A DNA stretch of 64,000 nucleotides from Eudorina sp. 2006-703-Eu-15 (Eukaryota > Chlorophyta > Chlorophyceae > Chlamydomonadales > Volvocaceae), in assembly GCA_003117195.1 (NCBI GenBank), contig BDSI01000044.1:689039-753038 (forward strand), in the 5' to 3' direction. Positions 23,420-35,066 of this stretch are shown one piece after another (position 1 is the first letter of the stretch; each line of letters begins with the position of its first letter). The notes under the pieces are model-generated. The model was not told where the DNA came from and ran no database searches. It was given only the letters and a program-made list of their open reading frames with translations. A program made the position numbers and the translations under genes.

Positions 23420-25099
23420 ATGCATGGCGCAGAAGGCGCTGAGGCAGGCGCTGAGGGTTCTACTGAGAGTCCAGTCTCAGTAACCCTCTGTGGGGCACAA
23501 ATCCTCGTAACAGTTGTCGTAAACAATGTCAAAATAACGATCTCAAAGCGCAATTTGGAGCATTTCGATGCCCAGGTGAGTGTCAGTATTACTCTGACAG
23601 GTGGTTTCGCCGTTTTAGTGCACAACTTCGTGTCTTAAGAAGCGTTGATGTCTCAGGCCAAAGATGATGCGTGATACCGACCAGACCTTGCGAAATGTAC
23701 AGTCATCTAGTTCGGTGGCGTTGTACTCCTAGCCGCACCACTTCGTGGCGCTGTACGTCCAACCGCCTTCTGCATGTCCTACTACACGTGCTCGCACAGG
23801 ACCCGTACTTCTTTGACTCCGACTACACAATCGCCGGTTCAACGGGATTCTTGCTCTGGGAGGGCAACTGGCTGTTGCTTCGAGTTCTTCGCACGTCAAC
23901 CTCGAACGTGGGCCAGCAATCCAGTAGCAACTCAGATCGGAGCGGCCCACCCGTCGGGGCCACCGCTCAACATGTCGCCCTTGGCCACTTGCTTGCTGGC
24001 CGACGAGTGTTGGACCTGGGCTCAGGCACGGGCCTGGCTGGACTGAGCGCCGCCGCTTACGGTGCTCACGTTCTGCTCACCGACCTAGCATCCGTCTGCG
24101 ATGGGTCCCTGCGGGCAAATGTCCAACGAAACATCCGCCCAGCATCCACACCAGCTTCGGGCGAGGTGGCCGGGGCCCTCATAGCGCCAGCGGCTGGCGC
24201 CACATATGCCAATGTGGGTACTTACGAGGAGCATCAGGTGCAGGAGCAGCACGCACCGCAAGGTGTTGCAGGCACACCGTGGGCAGGTGCCGTTCCGGTG
24301 GGCCGGGGCAGCGCCGCAGTGATGCCACTGGACTGGACGGAGCCGCTGGAGCCGCAAGTTCGGGCGGGTGGCAACGATCCACGGGACGCCGACTTCATCA
24401 TTGCGGTGGTAAGGCTACTTGCGCACTCCTTGGCAGGGGTTGATGAGATGAGGCACCTTCGAAGTTATCTGGGTCGCCCGGTCGGGACTAAGGGTCCACC
24501 TTGTAACGCTTTAAATGGCCTCCTGATGGTGATGATGGCGTGTCGGCCAACCATAATTTGCACTGGGCACTGCTGTGCTTAACTGGACCCATGTGGGCTT
24601 GATGGGCAGGGGTAGGAATAGGCGCTAGACCCTGAGCAAGACGACATAGGGCAGACCTAGCAGGTGCACGGATTGGTTAAGCACTGGAAGCAGTGCAATA
24701 ATCAAGTTATATACGTCAATCACAACACGGGCGCCACCAGGGCAAATGGCGCACCCTGTGTTCACTATGGTTGCCGGCGATGGCCTTGCCTTGTTTCAGG
24801 ACACGATATGGCTGATGGATATCTTCAACGCGTTCCTCGACGTTGTGCTGGCGGTTCTGTCGCGGAAAACCTCCGCGTCCGGGGCGCTGTCGTCTTCTAA
24901 CACCGACAACTGCGCCTGCTTTATGGCGTTCGTGGAGCGCGCTGGCGAGGACTCCAAGCTGTTCATTCGGAAGGAGGTTGTTGAGCAGGAGCTAAGGGCG
25001 CGTGGCTGCACTGTGGACACGCTCTTGGCCGAGGAGGTGGATGTGGACGGCGTTCCACGACCCGGACGGGTCCTCCGTGTGATGCTGCCGACGGAGTGA
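23420..25099 (+). CDS. METTL21-type (Methyltransf_16) protein methyltransferase
   Basis: Three in-phase exons, 23420-23575, 23800-24408 and 24800-25099, encode about 354 residues. Residues 1-50 hold a short beta-rich segment. The second exon begins DPYFFDSDYTIAGSTGFLLW, where Methyltransf_16 proteins carry the WE/G-containing entry loop. SAM motif I is VLDLGSGTGLAGLSAAAYGA, followed by the acidic VLLTDL. DFIIAV joins DTIWLMDIFNAFLDVV across the last splice, where this family keeps a (D/E)-x-x-Y-like substrate motif. Family members methylate lysines on chaperones and translation factors; the substrate here cannot be told. ATG 23420 was chosen because it directly precedes the conserved segment. 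The gene converges on H2B, whose 3' stem-loop lies 122 bases after this stop. Confidence 0.85.
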
Positions 25100-25220
25100 G
25101 GTCAGAATTGGAGTAGAGGGTGACCGAGAGTCGCGTTGTGGGTTGATTGCTTTCGTGGTGCGGGACCTCGCAGGACCGTGGCAGGAAAGAAACTCAATTC
25201 AAATGATCCCCATTATAGGT

Positions 25221-25236
25221 GGTGTTGATAAACACC
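25221..25236 (-). terminator. histone 3' stem-loop of H2B
   Basis: Read on the minus strand this is GGTGTT-TATC-AACACC, a perfect 6-bp stem with a 4-base loop, 39 bases after the H2B stop. It has the form of the 3' stem-loop of replication-dependent histone mRNAs and matches the one after H2A. Confidence 0.93.
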
Positions 25237-25275
25237 GTGATTGGATGAAGGATGGCGACGATTCAGCAACAGCAT

Positions 25276-25764
25276 TTACTGTGAGGTGAACTTGGTGACA
25301 GCTTTGGTTCCTTCCGACACCGCGTGCTTGGCCAGCTCGCCCGGCAGCACCAGGCGAACCGCCGTCTGAATCTCGCGGGACGTCACAGTGGGCTTCTTGT
25401 TGTAACGGCTCAACTTTGAGGCCTCGGTGGCGATCTTCTCGAACAGATCGTTGATAAAGCTGTTCATGATGCTCATCGCCTTCGAGCTGATGCCAGTATC
25501 TGGGTGGACCTGCTTCAAAACCTTGTAGATGTAGAGCTTATAGGTCTCGCTCTTCGAGATTTTGGCCTTCTTCTTAGCCTTCTTCTCGCCCTCCTCGCCA
25601 GCGGCCGACGGCTCCTTTGCAGCCTTCTTTGCCGGCGCCTTTTTCTCCTTCTTCGGCTTGGCTACCTTGTCCTTGGCGGCCTTTGGCTCTACCTTCGCCT
25701 CAGGGGCAGCATCGGCCTTCTCGGAGCCCTTCTCCTCCTTAACGCTCTTGTCCTTGGGGGCCAT
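25276..25764 (-). CDS. H2B: histone H2B
   Basis: An intact single exon encodes 162 residues. Residues 1-70 are a Lys/Ala/Glu-rich tail typical of green-algal and plant H2B. The histone fold follows ([59 protein letters not shown]), and the end is [15 protein letters not shown]. The conserved C-terminal lysine that is ubiquitinated in other eukaryotes is present in AVTKFTS. H2B pairs with H2A in the nucleosome, and the divergent neighbour is H2A. Absence of introns and a 3' stem-loop fit a replication-dependent histone gene. Confidence 0.98.
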   Translation of the reverse strand: MAPKDKSVKEEKGSEKADAAPEAKVEPKAAKDKVAKPKKEKKAPAKKAAKEPSAAGEEGEKKAKKKAKISKSETYKLYIYKVLKQVHPDTGISSKAMSIMNSFINDLFEKIATEASKLSRYNKKPTVTSREIQTAVRLVLPGELAKHAVSEGTKAVTKFTSQ

Positions 25765-26001
25765 TGCTTGTTGATATCTCAGGTAAAATGTCAGATAGCA
25801 ACTAAATACTGATAGTGCATTTGTCCATTTGTAGCGTTCTTGAATTTGAGACGGTTACCCCGGCGATCCAACTCTTTCTCGTCCAACCGTTTCCGAAGTC
25901 ATGCAAAATGTATAAAAAGGACTCGCCAATAAGCTCATTGGTAAGTTACCTAATTTCCATACGTCCCTCGACTCGTTTCTACCGTTAGCTAAGAGAGCAT
26001 C
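25765..26001. promoter_or_regulatory. divergent H2B/H2A promoter
   Basis: 237 bases lie between the two start codons. On the H2A side a strong TATA box, TATAAAAAGG, occupies 25911-25920, 82 bases before the ATG. It is directly preceded by ATGCAAAATG, close to the histone octamer ATGCAAAT. On the H2B side only a weak AT-rich stretch near 25803-25812 could serve. Confidence 0.8.
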
Positions 26002-26390
26002 ATGGCTGGCCGTGGCAAGGCGGCAAGAAGGCTGTTAGCCGCAGCTCCAAGGCGGGCCTGCAGTTCCCCGTTGGCCGCATTGCACGGTACCTGAAGAAGG
26101 GCAAGTATGCTGAACGCATTGGCGCCGGTGCTCCTGTGTATCTTGCTGCCGTCCTGGAGTACCTGACTGCCGAGGTGCTGGAGCTGGCTGGCAACGCGGC
26201 TCGGGACAACAAGAAGAACCGCATTATCCCGCGCCACATCCAGCTGGCCATCCGCAACGACGAGGAGCTGGGCAAGCTGCTGGGCGAGGTGACCATCGCG
26301 TCCGGCGGTGTGCTGCCCAACATTCACGCTGTGCTGCTGCCCAAGAAGTCGAAGGCAGGCAAAGGCGAGGACGGCTCGGCTGCCGTGTAA
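26002..26390 (+). CDS. H2A: histone H2A with a one-base frameshift after codon 6
   Basis: The ATG at 26002 begins MAGRGK, as in H2A. One G is missing at about 26019-26021 relative to the family's GGKK codons, so the annotated frame goes off and stops after about 30 codons. From base 26022 onward the other frame encodes a full H2[61 protein letters not shown], and an end GEDGSAAV. Promoter, stop codon and 3' stem-loop are intact and codon use is normal. The change could be a base-calling error in a G/C run or a genuine recent loss. No other lesion is present, which favours an error or a very young pseudogene. Confidence 0.93.
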
Positions 26391-26421
26391 AAACGGAATG
26401 TGTACGCGACGACTAATCCAC

Positions 26422-26437
26422 GGTGTTTCTCAACACC
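26422..26437 (+). terminator. histone 3' stem-loop of H2A
   Basis: GGTGTT-TCTC-AACACC, a perfect 6-bp stem with a 4-base loop, 31 bases after the H2A stop. The stem is identical to that after H2B. Confidence 0.95.
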
Positions 26438-26493
26438 ACCACTCTGTCGGACAAATGCTGTGCCCAACGCCCCACCTGCTTCTGCACATTTTT

Positions 26494-26535
26494 GGGCGGG
26501 GCCCCAGCGCGAAGCGCGTTCGGGGGGCCCCGCCC
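26494..26535. repeat. nested GC-rich inverted repeat
   Basis: Arms GGGCGGGGCCCC (26494-26505) and GGGGCCCCGCCC (26524-26535) pair perfectly over 12 bp. The 18-base loop contains its own GCGC-GAA-GCGC hairpin. A tract of GTCCGTGT-like units follows downstream. Confidence 0.85.
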
Positions 26536-27431
26536 CCTAGGATTGCCCATGTCCGTGTGTCCGTCCGTGTGTCCCTGTGTCCGTCCGGTAACGGCAAAAC
26601 GTTCATTATCCGCTAAACTAATTCGCTGTGTTTGTCATATTAATTGTCCTCTATTGCAAGGTAACTTTGGTTTGGCTGAAAAAAATTCTTTGCGCACAAA
26701 CGGTCAAAGTAAAGCTCCGCGGTCTCCATGGACCCGAGTCAACATTCACCCAACGCCTCTCGCGCTCATGTTTGTTGCAACAGGTGCCGCGTGATGAATA
26801 CTTGGATTAGCGGCAGGTGGCGCGTGCTAAATTGAACTTCCATAGTGTTCTGATGTTTGAACATCAAGATGCCACCAACACCAAGATTTGTCTTTCTGTT
26901 TTGCCAGATGAATACAATTCAACATTATGTATTGAATCAAAGTTTCAAGATGCAAAGGGATAGCATACCGAGTACCAAGGAGTTCTCCAGTTTCGATGGC
27001 CCGAAGTCCGGCTCTCACCGCGACTTTTTTGCACCCTGCTTTTGCTTTACATTGCTATGTAACTATTGTAGCAAACTTTAGAGGTCCACGTCTGCTGCAC
27101 GCGTGCAGCAGAAGGGTTGCAAGCTTGCCGACGGACCAAACAACGACAGTTTCACGGCCAGAATGCTTCAAGCTTGATTTGTGATCATCTGCTTGACAGA
27201 CGGATGTGGTAGTGCAGAGGCGACTAGCGTTACGATAGTGATAATGCAGATGCCATGACCGCCGTGTACTGCAGGTTGGTTTCGGGGCTACCTACCTGCT
27301 TGAGCTTGCTGAATCTATACACGCCGATCCACCTTCAACATCAACGACACCCTCAATGGCACCCTTTCAATCTCTCACACTCTTGCGCGGTAATAGAGTT
27401 TTCGTTGTAAAGCAAGCGACCTGTACGGATT

Positions 27432-27478
27432 GTAGGGGGCCCCGCCCTTTTCCGGCTTCAAGGAAGCCGACCCCCTAC
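27432..27478. repeat. nested inverted repeat sharing GGGGCCCCGCCC
   Basis: Outer arms GTAGGGGG (27432-27439) and CCCCCTAC (27471-27478) enclose an inner hairpin CGGCTTC-AAG-GAAGCCG (27453-27469). The left side carries GGGGCCCCGCCC, the same 12-mer as the right arm of the element at 26494. Confidence 0.85.
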
Positions 27479-28296
27479 TTGTCTGCTTCACATTCCTACT
27501 GCTGCGGGAGCATTGGTGCCTCCTGCTCAGCGCCTTTCAGCATCGAAGATTACATGACTTCAACTGAATAGCAACAGCGACAGCGGCACTCGGCTGCAAG
27601 AGTCGCAGCCATCGTTATTGATGTGCCAGCGCATGTGTGTATGCATGTTGGGCTGCAGAATCCCGTACCTACAGAACAAATACAAACATGCGCCACCATG
27701 GGCCCAGGGCGGTGTATGGGGCACCACACAACCTCGCATCATGTGGGGCCTCCACGGCCGTGCACAACTTTTATTAATGATGTGGACCCGGCGGGTCATC
27801 GCCGACAGCCACAGCACGCCCACAGCCGGGCATAATAAAAAAACCTAGAGCCTGCGCAATCGATACCTCTTGATAGCAGTACGCAGCTTCGCTTCTCACT
27901 TTGCCATAAGGACCGCCGACAACACGACCCACACCGCCAGCAACGTACTACCAATTGACCCAATAACCAAACAACAAGGCCCTGGGTTCAACTGCAAGCT
28001 CAGCGGCGCCCTCCGCACCCCTGGAAACCGGTTGAATGCTAGGCAGCCGATCCGGCGATGTCCGGCATGTCCGTTGGTTCCCTTCCGGCTTTGGCTTCCG
28101 GCCCACGGCGCTGCCGTACGAAGAGACGGCCGCTGATCCCCATCGGTCTGTCCTGGACTCGTCCGATCCTGGATTACGATTTCTACCCGTCTACCCGCGC
28201 AAAGGGCCGCCAACTTGCCAGTCACAACTGCATAGATACTGGTAGGTATCTATCTACTGAAGGAAAATGCCGCCCCATGAAACACGCGCCATCCGG

Positions 28297-31200
28297 TTAA
28301 GCGTCGACAGCAGTTGGCCCCGCCGGCTCCTCCGCCAGGACCTGTCCGCGCGCCTCCGCCGCCTTGCCGTGCACCTCCTGGCCCACCTCCGCTTCCACCA
28401 TCTTCTTCAGAGCCCCAAACACACCAGGGACACCGCCGCCGCTGCGTCCGCCGCCAGCGGCCGTTCCCTCCGTCCCTGCCGCGCCTTCCTCGCCAGCGCC
28501 GCGCTCCTCCACCGGCGCCTCCGCCACCGCCGGCGCCGCTGCCTCTGCGCCCTCCGCCGGCTTGACGCCGAAGCTCTCCAAGTGCATCTTGCCTAGCTGC
28601 TCCGCAATGGCCGTCGGGCCCACGTCGGCGGGGACCTCTGGCAAGCCATGGGGCGGCAGCGGCTCTGCCATGGCTGCGACCATGGAGGCAGTGGGCCCGC
28701 CGGCGGCGGCGGCGCCCTCGGGGGGCAGGCCGAAGCTCGTCACGTCCATCTCACTGAAGGCCTCGTAGCCCGGATGTACGGCAGTGCTGGACGCCGCCGC
28801 CGGCTTGGTCGACGTCTCCTGCTCCACCGGCGGCAGCGGTACCGGCGTCTCCTCCCCGGATTCGGAGGAGGGGCTGCTGCCGCCGACGCCGCCCCCTGGA
28901 GGGCCGCCGGCGCCGACCTTGCCGTACTGTTTGGCGTACTGGGGGAGCTCGGTGGGGACGCCGCAGCGGCCGTGCTTTGCGACGTCCAGTTTGCTGAAGT
29001 CGGGAAGGTCCAGGGCTTCCAGTGGCACGCCGCCGGCGCCGCCGGCGCCGCCGGGTGTGGCCTCGCCGACGTCTGCGGCGGCGGCGCCGCTGCCCGCCGC
29101 CATCGCCACCTCATCCGACACGGAGCCGCGACTGGGACCCGGGGGCCCACCGGCGCCTATCATGCCGTACGTGTGAGCACCGTCCGCCTCGGTTGCGGTG
29201 ATTGCATGAGGGGTGCCTTCCGTACCCCCCGGCGGCATCTCCGTGGTGCCGTACTCGACGGCCTCCGCCTCAATTGCCGCCACCCGGGCGTCGGTGGCCG
29301 CCTCCATGGCCGCCGCGGCAGCGGCGACGGCCACGGCCGCCGCCTCGGCGGCGGCGCCGGCGGCCTCGGCGGACGCGGCGGAGACGTCCATGGCCGCATC
29401 GGCGGCGATGAACGCGGCGTCGGCGCGTTCTGCCGCCTGCGCCGCCGCCAGGCTGGACGGCGACGGCGACGTCGACGCCGGCGTCCCGTACGGCACCTCG
29501 GGGTACTCGCGCGGCGTAGCGCCTCCTCCTGTATCACAGCATGTGGTGCCGTACCACACTCGTGGTAGTGCTGGTGGTGATCAACGGTGAAGGGTAACTG
29601 CAAGGACACGGTGTCGTACACAAAATCCCGCTCCAGAACCGCACTATATGAGCTTTAGGTACGGTACATGAGATCGACAGCTTGTTCGCAATATGTAAGT
29701 TGGAGAGCCTATAGGCCCACCTTCGTAGGTCTCCATAGGCACCGGTACCGCCGCCGCCAGGGTGGTCGGCGGCACCGTCGGCAGCGGGTACGGCACGGGC
29801 ACGCCGACCACCAAACCTGGCGGCGGCGGCGGCGGCGGCGGTGGCGGTGGCATGTACGATCCTGCGGTGACGTACACAGCCCATCCCGCAGGAAGATCTC
29901 AGCCCCGCCCTCAACAACATGGCAACACCCTCGCCGCGGCTTGCCGCTTGCCGCCTAGGTTTCTGTTGCAACACACACCCTCCCCAACTCTCACATCGAA
30001 AACGGCGGAACCCACCCTCCCTGCCCAATCCACCCTCCCCAACCCTCCCTCCCAAATCTGCTTGGACCCAAATCCGAAACCTGTACGACACCGCCCACCT
30101 GGACCGGGCTCCATCATCGGCTGCGGACCCATCAGCGTGTCGACGGCGAAGGTCGCCGGGCCGCCCGACACGGTGCGGCCTTCCGCTGGCGGCGGCGGCG
30201 GCGCCGCCGCCGCGTCCGCGCCACCCGTCCCTTGGGTCGCCACGTCGTGCATCTGCTCCCTGGCGGCGGCGGCCAGGTCGGCGGTGGTGGCCGCCGGCAG
30301 TGCCGTACCACCTGTCGTGACAGGAGACCGGGTGTCGTAACACAACGGACCACCGTACGTGTTTTACGCAACCAACCGTGCGGTCAGGACAACATCTTGC
30401 CTGTCCAGGCAACATGGAGCGTGCCTAGCCGCCGTGGACGCGGAGCCGCGACGTCAGCGCCGTACGGGGCTCACGTACGGCAATTGACTGTCGCCGCTTC
30501 GGCTGCTTAACTGCCTGCAGCCGTGGATATGAACCTACAGACGACACCCCCTAGAACCCAGGGTTTATTTCTTTTTTCAAACTAACCCCCTAGAACCCAG
30601 CTCTCAACCTGGCCATGCGCAGCCTTGCTCCGCCCTGCCCTGCCCTGCGCCGTACCCACCGGAAGTGAAGGGCAGCTCAGCGGTGTCCCGGGCCGCCTCA
30701 GCGGCCGCGCGTGAGGGCCCCGTCAGCGTCTCAGACACGAACCCGCCCACGCCGCCGCCGCCGCCGCCACCAGCTGTCTCCTTCTCTCGGGGCCCCGTCA
30801 CCGTCTCCTGGACGAACCGCCCCACGCCCGTGTCCGTCGGTGACATCAGCGCCGCGCCGGTCGCGCCGGCGCCGCCCGTCCCGTGGGTCGCGACCTCCTC
30901 CATCTGTTCCCGCGCGGCGGCGGCGTAGTCGACGGCGGCGGACGCTGCCACGGGCGACGGAGCCGTCGCCGTGGGCATGGCTGCGGCGCCGCGGGCGGAG
31001 CCCACGCCGCCAGTGCTGCCGCCGGCGCCGGCGGCGGCGGCGGCGGCGCCGCCGCCGGCTTTCAGCTCGGCGGTTGGGGGACCCAAGAGGGTGTCGCGCA
31101 GGAACTGCAGCGGTCCGCCGCCGGGCAGGCGCCGCCGGCCTGCTGGAATCATGGGATTGGGCAGTACGGCGAAGTACGGCATGACCGGTGTGGCGTTGTG

Positions 31201-34200
31201 GCAGAGGCCACACACTTGCCAGTCACACAAACCCAGCTTGAGGCTTGCTCTTGTTGTTGGCCCAGGGGTGCCGTACCGCCGTACAACTCACCCGCCATGA
31301 CGTACTCGGGCGCTGCCTCCGGTCGCATCAGGAAGCCGCCGGTCAGCCCCGCCCGCTCCTTCACGTCCCGCATCTGCTCCTCCGCATGCTCCGCCAGGCT
31401 CTGGGGGCCGGGCTCGGAGCACACGAACACGTGTGCCCCACGGGTTGGGTGGCCCGGAAACGAAGCGGGGATGCATTCGGGAGACGGCGGTTCAGAGATG
31501 GGTTCCATTAAATACGGGTCAGGATCAGGATCAGGAGAAGATAGGCCGCTGGGAGACCCAATTCGCAGCTGCATGCACGGCACCCTCGTGGGGACTGACT
31601 GCTCGCTTCGTACAGCATGTCTTGGCGCACCGGCTGGGATCGTGCGCAAGCGCCCCTCCTGGAGCATCTCCCAGGTACCGCATGTACGGATGATACCGAC
31701 CGTACTTTAATGGATATATACCGTATTCGCGCACTTCCATCACGTGTCTAACGGCAGATCCGTATGGCGGTGGAATCAAAGGCGCGGATCACGCAGCGCG
31801 AATTCGCGCTGCTGCCGCCGCCGTTCCCGCTTTGCCGTTGCCGCTGCCGCCCACCTTGTCCCTCTCCGACTCCATGGCGCGGTGCACCAGCACGCGCCAG
31901 GCGCCGCGCACCGCGTCCCGCCGGTCGGCCTGGGTGACCAACTTGTGCAGCCGGGCGGCCGCGGGGCCGCCGGTGGCGGCGGAGTGGAGCAGCCGCTGCG
32001 CCGCCGACAGCCGCGACACGGGGGGGTTGGGGTTCATCGAATGCGCGGAAAGCGTGTGTGGATGTGTACAAGAAAACTGAGCCGCGAGTAGCGAAGTGCA
32101 GCGAAGTCAAGTTCCCCCCACCAGTGTGCGGGTGTGTGGGTGTACAAGAAAACTGAGCGGTTTGTGTGTTCAAAAAGAAGCCCACCCATAACGGTTTGCG
32201 TGTATGTGTTTTGTGTATGGGTGCGGGGGAGAATGGGAGAGAGGGAGGGGGGGCGCTTTTCAGAAACGGCCCAGCGAGGCTTGTCAACGGGGCGTGGCGA
32301 GGAACGCCGCGACGGCAAAATACACGGCACGGCAGGGGAGGGGAGGATCGGCAGATTCCAGTGACTCTCCTGTGCGAGAGGCTGCCATGGCGGTGCACCT
32401 TGCCGGCCTCCTCCCCTCCTCCCCTCCCGCCCCCCAAACCCTACCTCCTCCACCCTCTCCTGCTCCCTCAGCACCCGCGGTGCCGACAGCACCGTATCCT
32501 GCGCCGCCGCCGCCCCGACCGCCTCCGCCGCCTGGAGTGCCGCCTCCGCCGCCACACCTGCCGTACCCGGCGGCACCACCAGCATCACGTCCGTCACGCC
32601 GCCTCCGCCGCCGACGCCGCCAGCGGCGGCCGCCTCCGCCCCCTCGGGCACGTCGGGGCCCAGCATCACCAGCTGCGGCGGCGGCACATCCAGTCCGGAG
32701 GCCGCGATGGCGGCGGCGGTGGCCGCCTGTACGGCCGCCTCCGTCATGGCCGCTCCGGCGGTGGACGGGGCGACAGCGCCGGGGGCCGCGGGGCCCGCGG
32801 GGGCCGCGGCGGCGGCGGCGGCGGCGCGGAGAGTCTCCGGGCGTTCCTGCGGACGGACATCACGAGAGAGGCCCACATGATGTCGAGGCGATGCGCTCAA
32901 AAGGTGCCAAGGTGCCGTCCTGTGTCGTACAGTCGTGTCGTACTGGTGAGAAGTGCAAGAAGTGCGTGTATTATGTGCCGTGTCCGCGCCGGGCCCTGGC
33001 CCCCCCTGCCCGCCCTGCAGGCCCCACCAGCAGGTCCAGGGGGAAGTCCAGCAGCAGCCCCTCCGGCGGCACCAGCGCGCCCCGCAGCGCCGCCGTGTTG
33101 ACCGCCTGCACCCCCGCCACCACCGCCGCCTTGATCCGGGCCGCCTGGTCCACCAGCCAGCCCAGGTGGCGGTCTAGTGCCTCGTGAGCGTCACGGAACT
33201 CGGACATGACGGCTGGTGGAGGGGCGGGTGGAGGTTGGCGGGACGCGGGGCCGGCGGCGGGGGCGGGGTACACAGGGCGGGGTGTGGTGCGGAGAGGCGG
33301 TGATGGAATGGAGAGGGGAATGCGGCGGAGGGGTGCTCCGCGGACCACCACCACCACCACCACCACCACCCGCCCCTGCCCAAATATGGTACCAGCACCT
33401 CAATGACTCCCGCAGGTCCTCGAGTCCCGCACCTCCCTCCCCTGAACCCTGCCTGCGCCCCCCAAACCTGCTGAAGTCCTGGCCACCAACCACCCGCACC
33501 TCCCTCCCTCCCTCCTCCTTCCCAGCCGCGGCCCAGCGCAGCGCAAACCCCTACCCTTCCTTGGCGCTTCTCCCAATCAAATCAAATCCCCGCCGACGCG
33601 CGGCCCTGTCTGACCCGACCCGACCTACTCCGCTCGAACCCCCAGAACACCTGGAAACCCCCACACCAACCCCAGCCGCTACTGCTGCGACGGCGGCCAC
33701 CCTCAGTCACAGCCGTCCTCACGTTCGTGTTCCTGCTCCAGTTTAATGAGCTGCTCGTGGGCGGCGTGGCCCACCTCGTCCGCCCCCGGGGCGCGGGCGG
33801 CCGCGTGCAGCGCCCGGCGGGCGGCGTCCTGACGGATGCGCAGCCGCTCCAGACCGGACAGCCGCTCCTGGTGACGGGAGGGTGTGTGCGTGTGTGTGCC
33901 GGGGTGTGCCGGGGGGTAAAAAGAAAATAAAAACTGAGATCGGTGGGTGTGCCGGGGTGTGCCGGGGGCATGTGTCGTGTGGTTTGAGCGGATATGGTAT
34001 CGCCAAACGACCCCTGGGTCAGCTACCCACGATAGACCCATCAACAGAAACGCCCTTCGCCGCCCCACTCCCGCCGCGCGGCCCCACCTTGGCCGCGTCC
34101 ATCGCCGCCAGCCACACCGCCATCGGCTCCTCCAGCCCCAGCCTCAGCATGTCGTTCACCGCCAGCGGGGTACCCGCCGCCAGCCGTCGCACCAGGGAGG

Positions 34201-35066
34201 GCTGGTTCAGCTGTTCGAACTGGGGCGGCAGGGCAGGCGGCCCGGCGGTCAACGTGCCCGCGTCGCTCGGGTCGTACTGGGTGAAGTGGCGGGGGCGGGG
34301 CGCGTCCTCCAGGAAGCGGCCGGCGGTGTTGAGCAGCTCTTGCGGGGTGGAGGTCCGCGGCGCGGAGGGCGGAGGCGCGCCGAGAGAGCGGGGACGGGGG
34401 GCGGGGGAAGGGGTCAGGAGGTGAGGCGGGACAGGCGGGTGAGTTGGGGTTGCAGGTTTGAGGGTGCTTCTTGTAGGGTTTCCCCTTGTTCGGCGTTCCT
34501 GGGCGTCGAGGGCCGCCGGGAGGTTGACGGCAGCCCTGGTGTCCAGATACGAAGTGCGCTGACATGTCGTGGCGGAGGACGCTAGAGAACGCTCGTCAGA
34601 CGTTAGAGACCTCCCCAGCTAAACCCTCTCACCCTCGGTGCCGGCGGACCATTTGGCCAGCGAGCGCTCCAGGGTGTGCAGCTGATGGCCGTACACACTG
34701 GCCTCATGTACGGCACGATGCTCCGCCTCCAGGGAGGTGGGGTGGAAGTCGCGGTCGCCCAGGCCCAGGGCCTGTCGGGTCTGTTGGCGGGGTAGGGTGG
34801 CGCGCACGGGAAGGGGGAGGGGGTGCGGTGCGGTGCGGTGCGGTGCGGCGGAGGAGCACAGATGCAACCTCTGCCCGTCCTTTCACTGGCCAAGGATGGA
34901 CCGAGTTGCAATCAGGCCGGTAGCAAGAGATACTAGAGCTGCGACTGCTGCTCCGTGGAGGTGGAGGTGGAGGTGGAGGTGGAGCCTGCCCACCGACTTG
35001 CAGCTGCTCTTCATGTCCTTTAGAAGGCCTCTGAGAGGGGCCCCGAGGCGCTAACATCGCAGACAT
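28297..35066 (-). CDS. unrecognised protein: BAR-like N-terminus and repeat-bearing low-complexity tail
   Basis: Twelve exons join with matching phases: 35066-34998 (tentative), 34780-34633, 34338-34088, 33867-33723, 33212-33028, 32846-32445, 31995-31855, 31400-31292, 31142-30660, 30311-30099, 29861-29721 and 29528-28297, about 1,172 residues. Residues 25-260 are mostly charged helix: LEAEHRAVHEASVYGHQLHT, LAKWSAGTEELLNTAGRFLE, then ERLSGLERLRIRQDAARRAL and EFRDAHEALDRHLGWLVDQA. The WSA spacing and the R-x-R-x-D-x-A-R-R pattern resemble BAR domains, which bind curved membranes; this is an inference. The tail has three EQM units (AEEQMRDV, AAAREQMEEVATHGTGG, AAAREQMHDVATQGTGG) and four (F)-x-x-(D/E)T-x-x-GP units (FLRDTLLGP, FVQETVTGP, FVSETLTGP, FAVDTLMGP). 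The rest is Ala/Gly/Pro. The acceptor at 31142 is an NAGNAG with an alternative 3 bases on. Confidence 0.6.
32052..32220 (+). repeat. intronic dispersed TG-core repeats, BAR-like gene copies
   Basis: Three cores lie in one intron. GTGTACAAGAAAACTGAG appears twice (near 32065 and 32140). AGAAGCCCACCCATAAC is at 32176-32192, flanked by TGTGTGTTC and GCGTGTATGTG. AACTGAGCCGCGAG at 32075 nearly matches AACTGAACCGCGAG at 62436. Confidence 0.75.
33883..33970 (+). repeat. GTGTGCCGGG minisatellite around an AAACTGAG core
   Basis: GTGTGCCGGGG units flank TAAAAAGAAAATAAAAACTGAG in an intron of the BAR-like gene. It resembles the AAACTGAG cores at 32070 and 32145. Confidence 0.6.

Larger units (their letters stand above)
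26391..28296. other. 1.9 kb without a recognisable gene; two GC hairpin elements
   Basis: This lies between H2A (+) and the stop of the BAR-like gene (-). Open frames are short and unrecognised. It holds two palindromic elements sharing GGGGCCCCGCCC (26494-26535 and 27432-27478). An A-box-like minus-strand sequence near 27945 is followed by a T7 run at about 27836. Confidence 0.6.
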
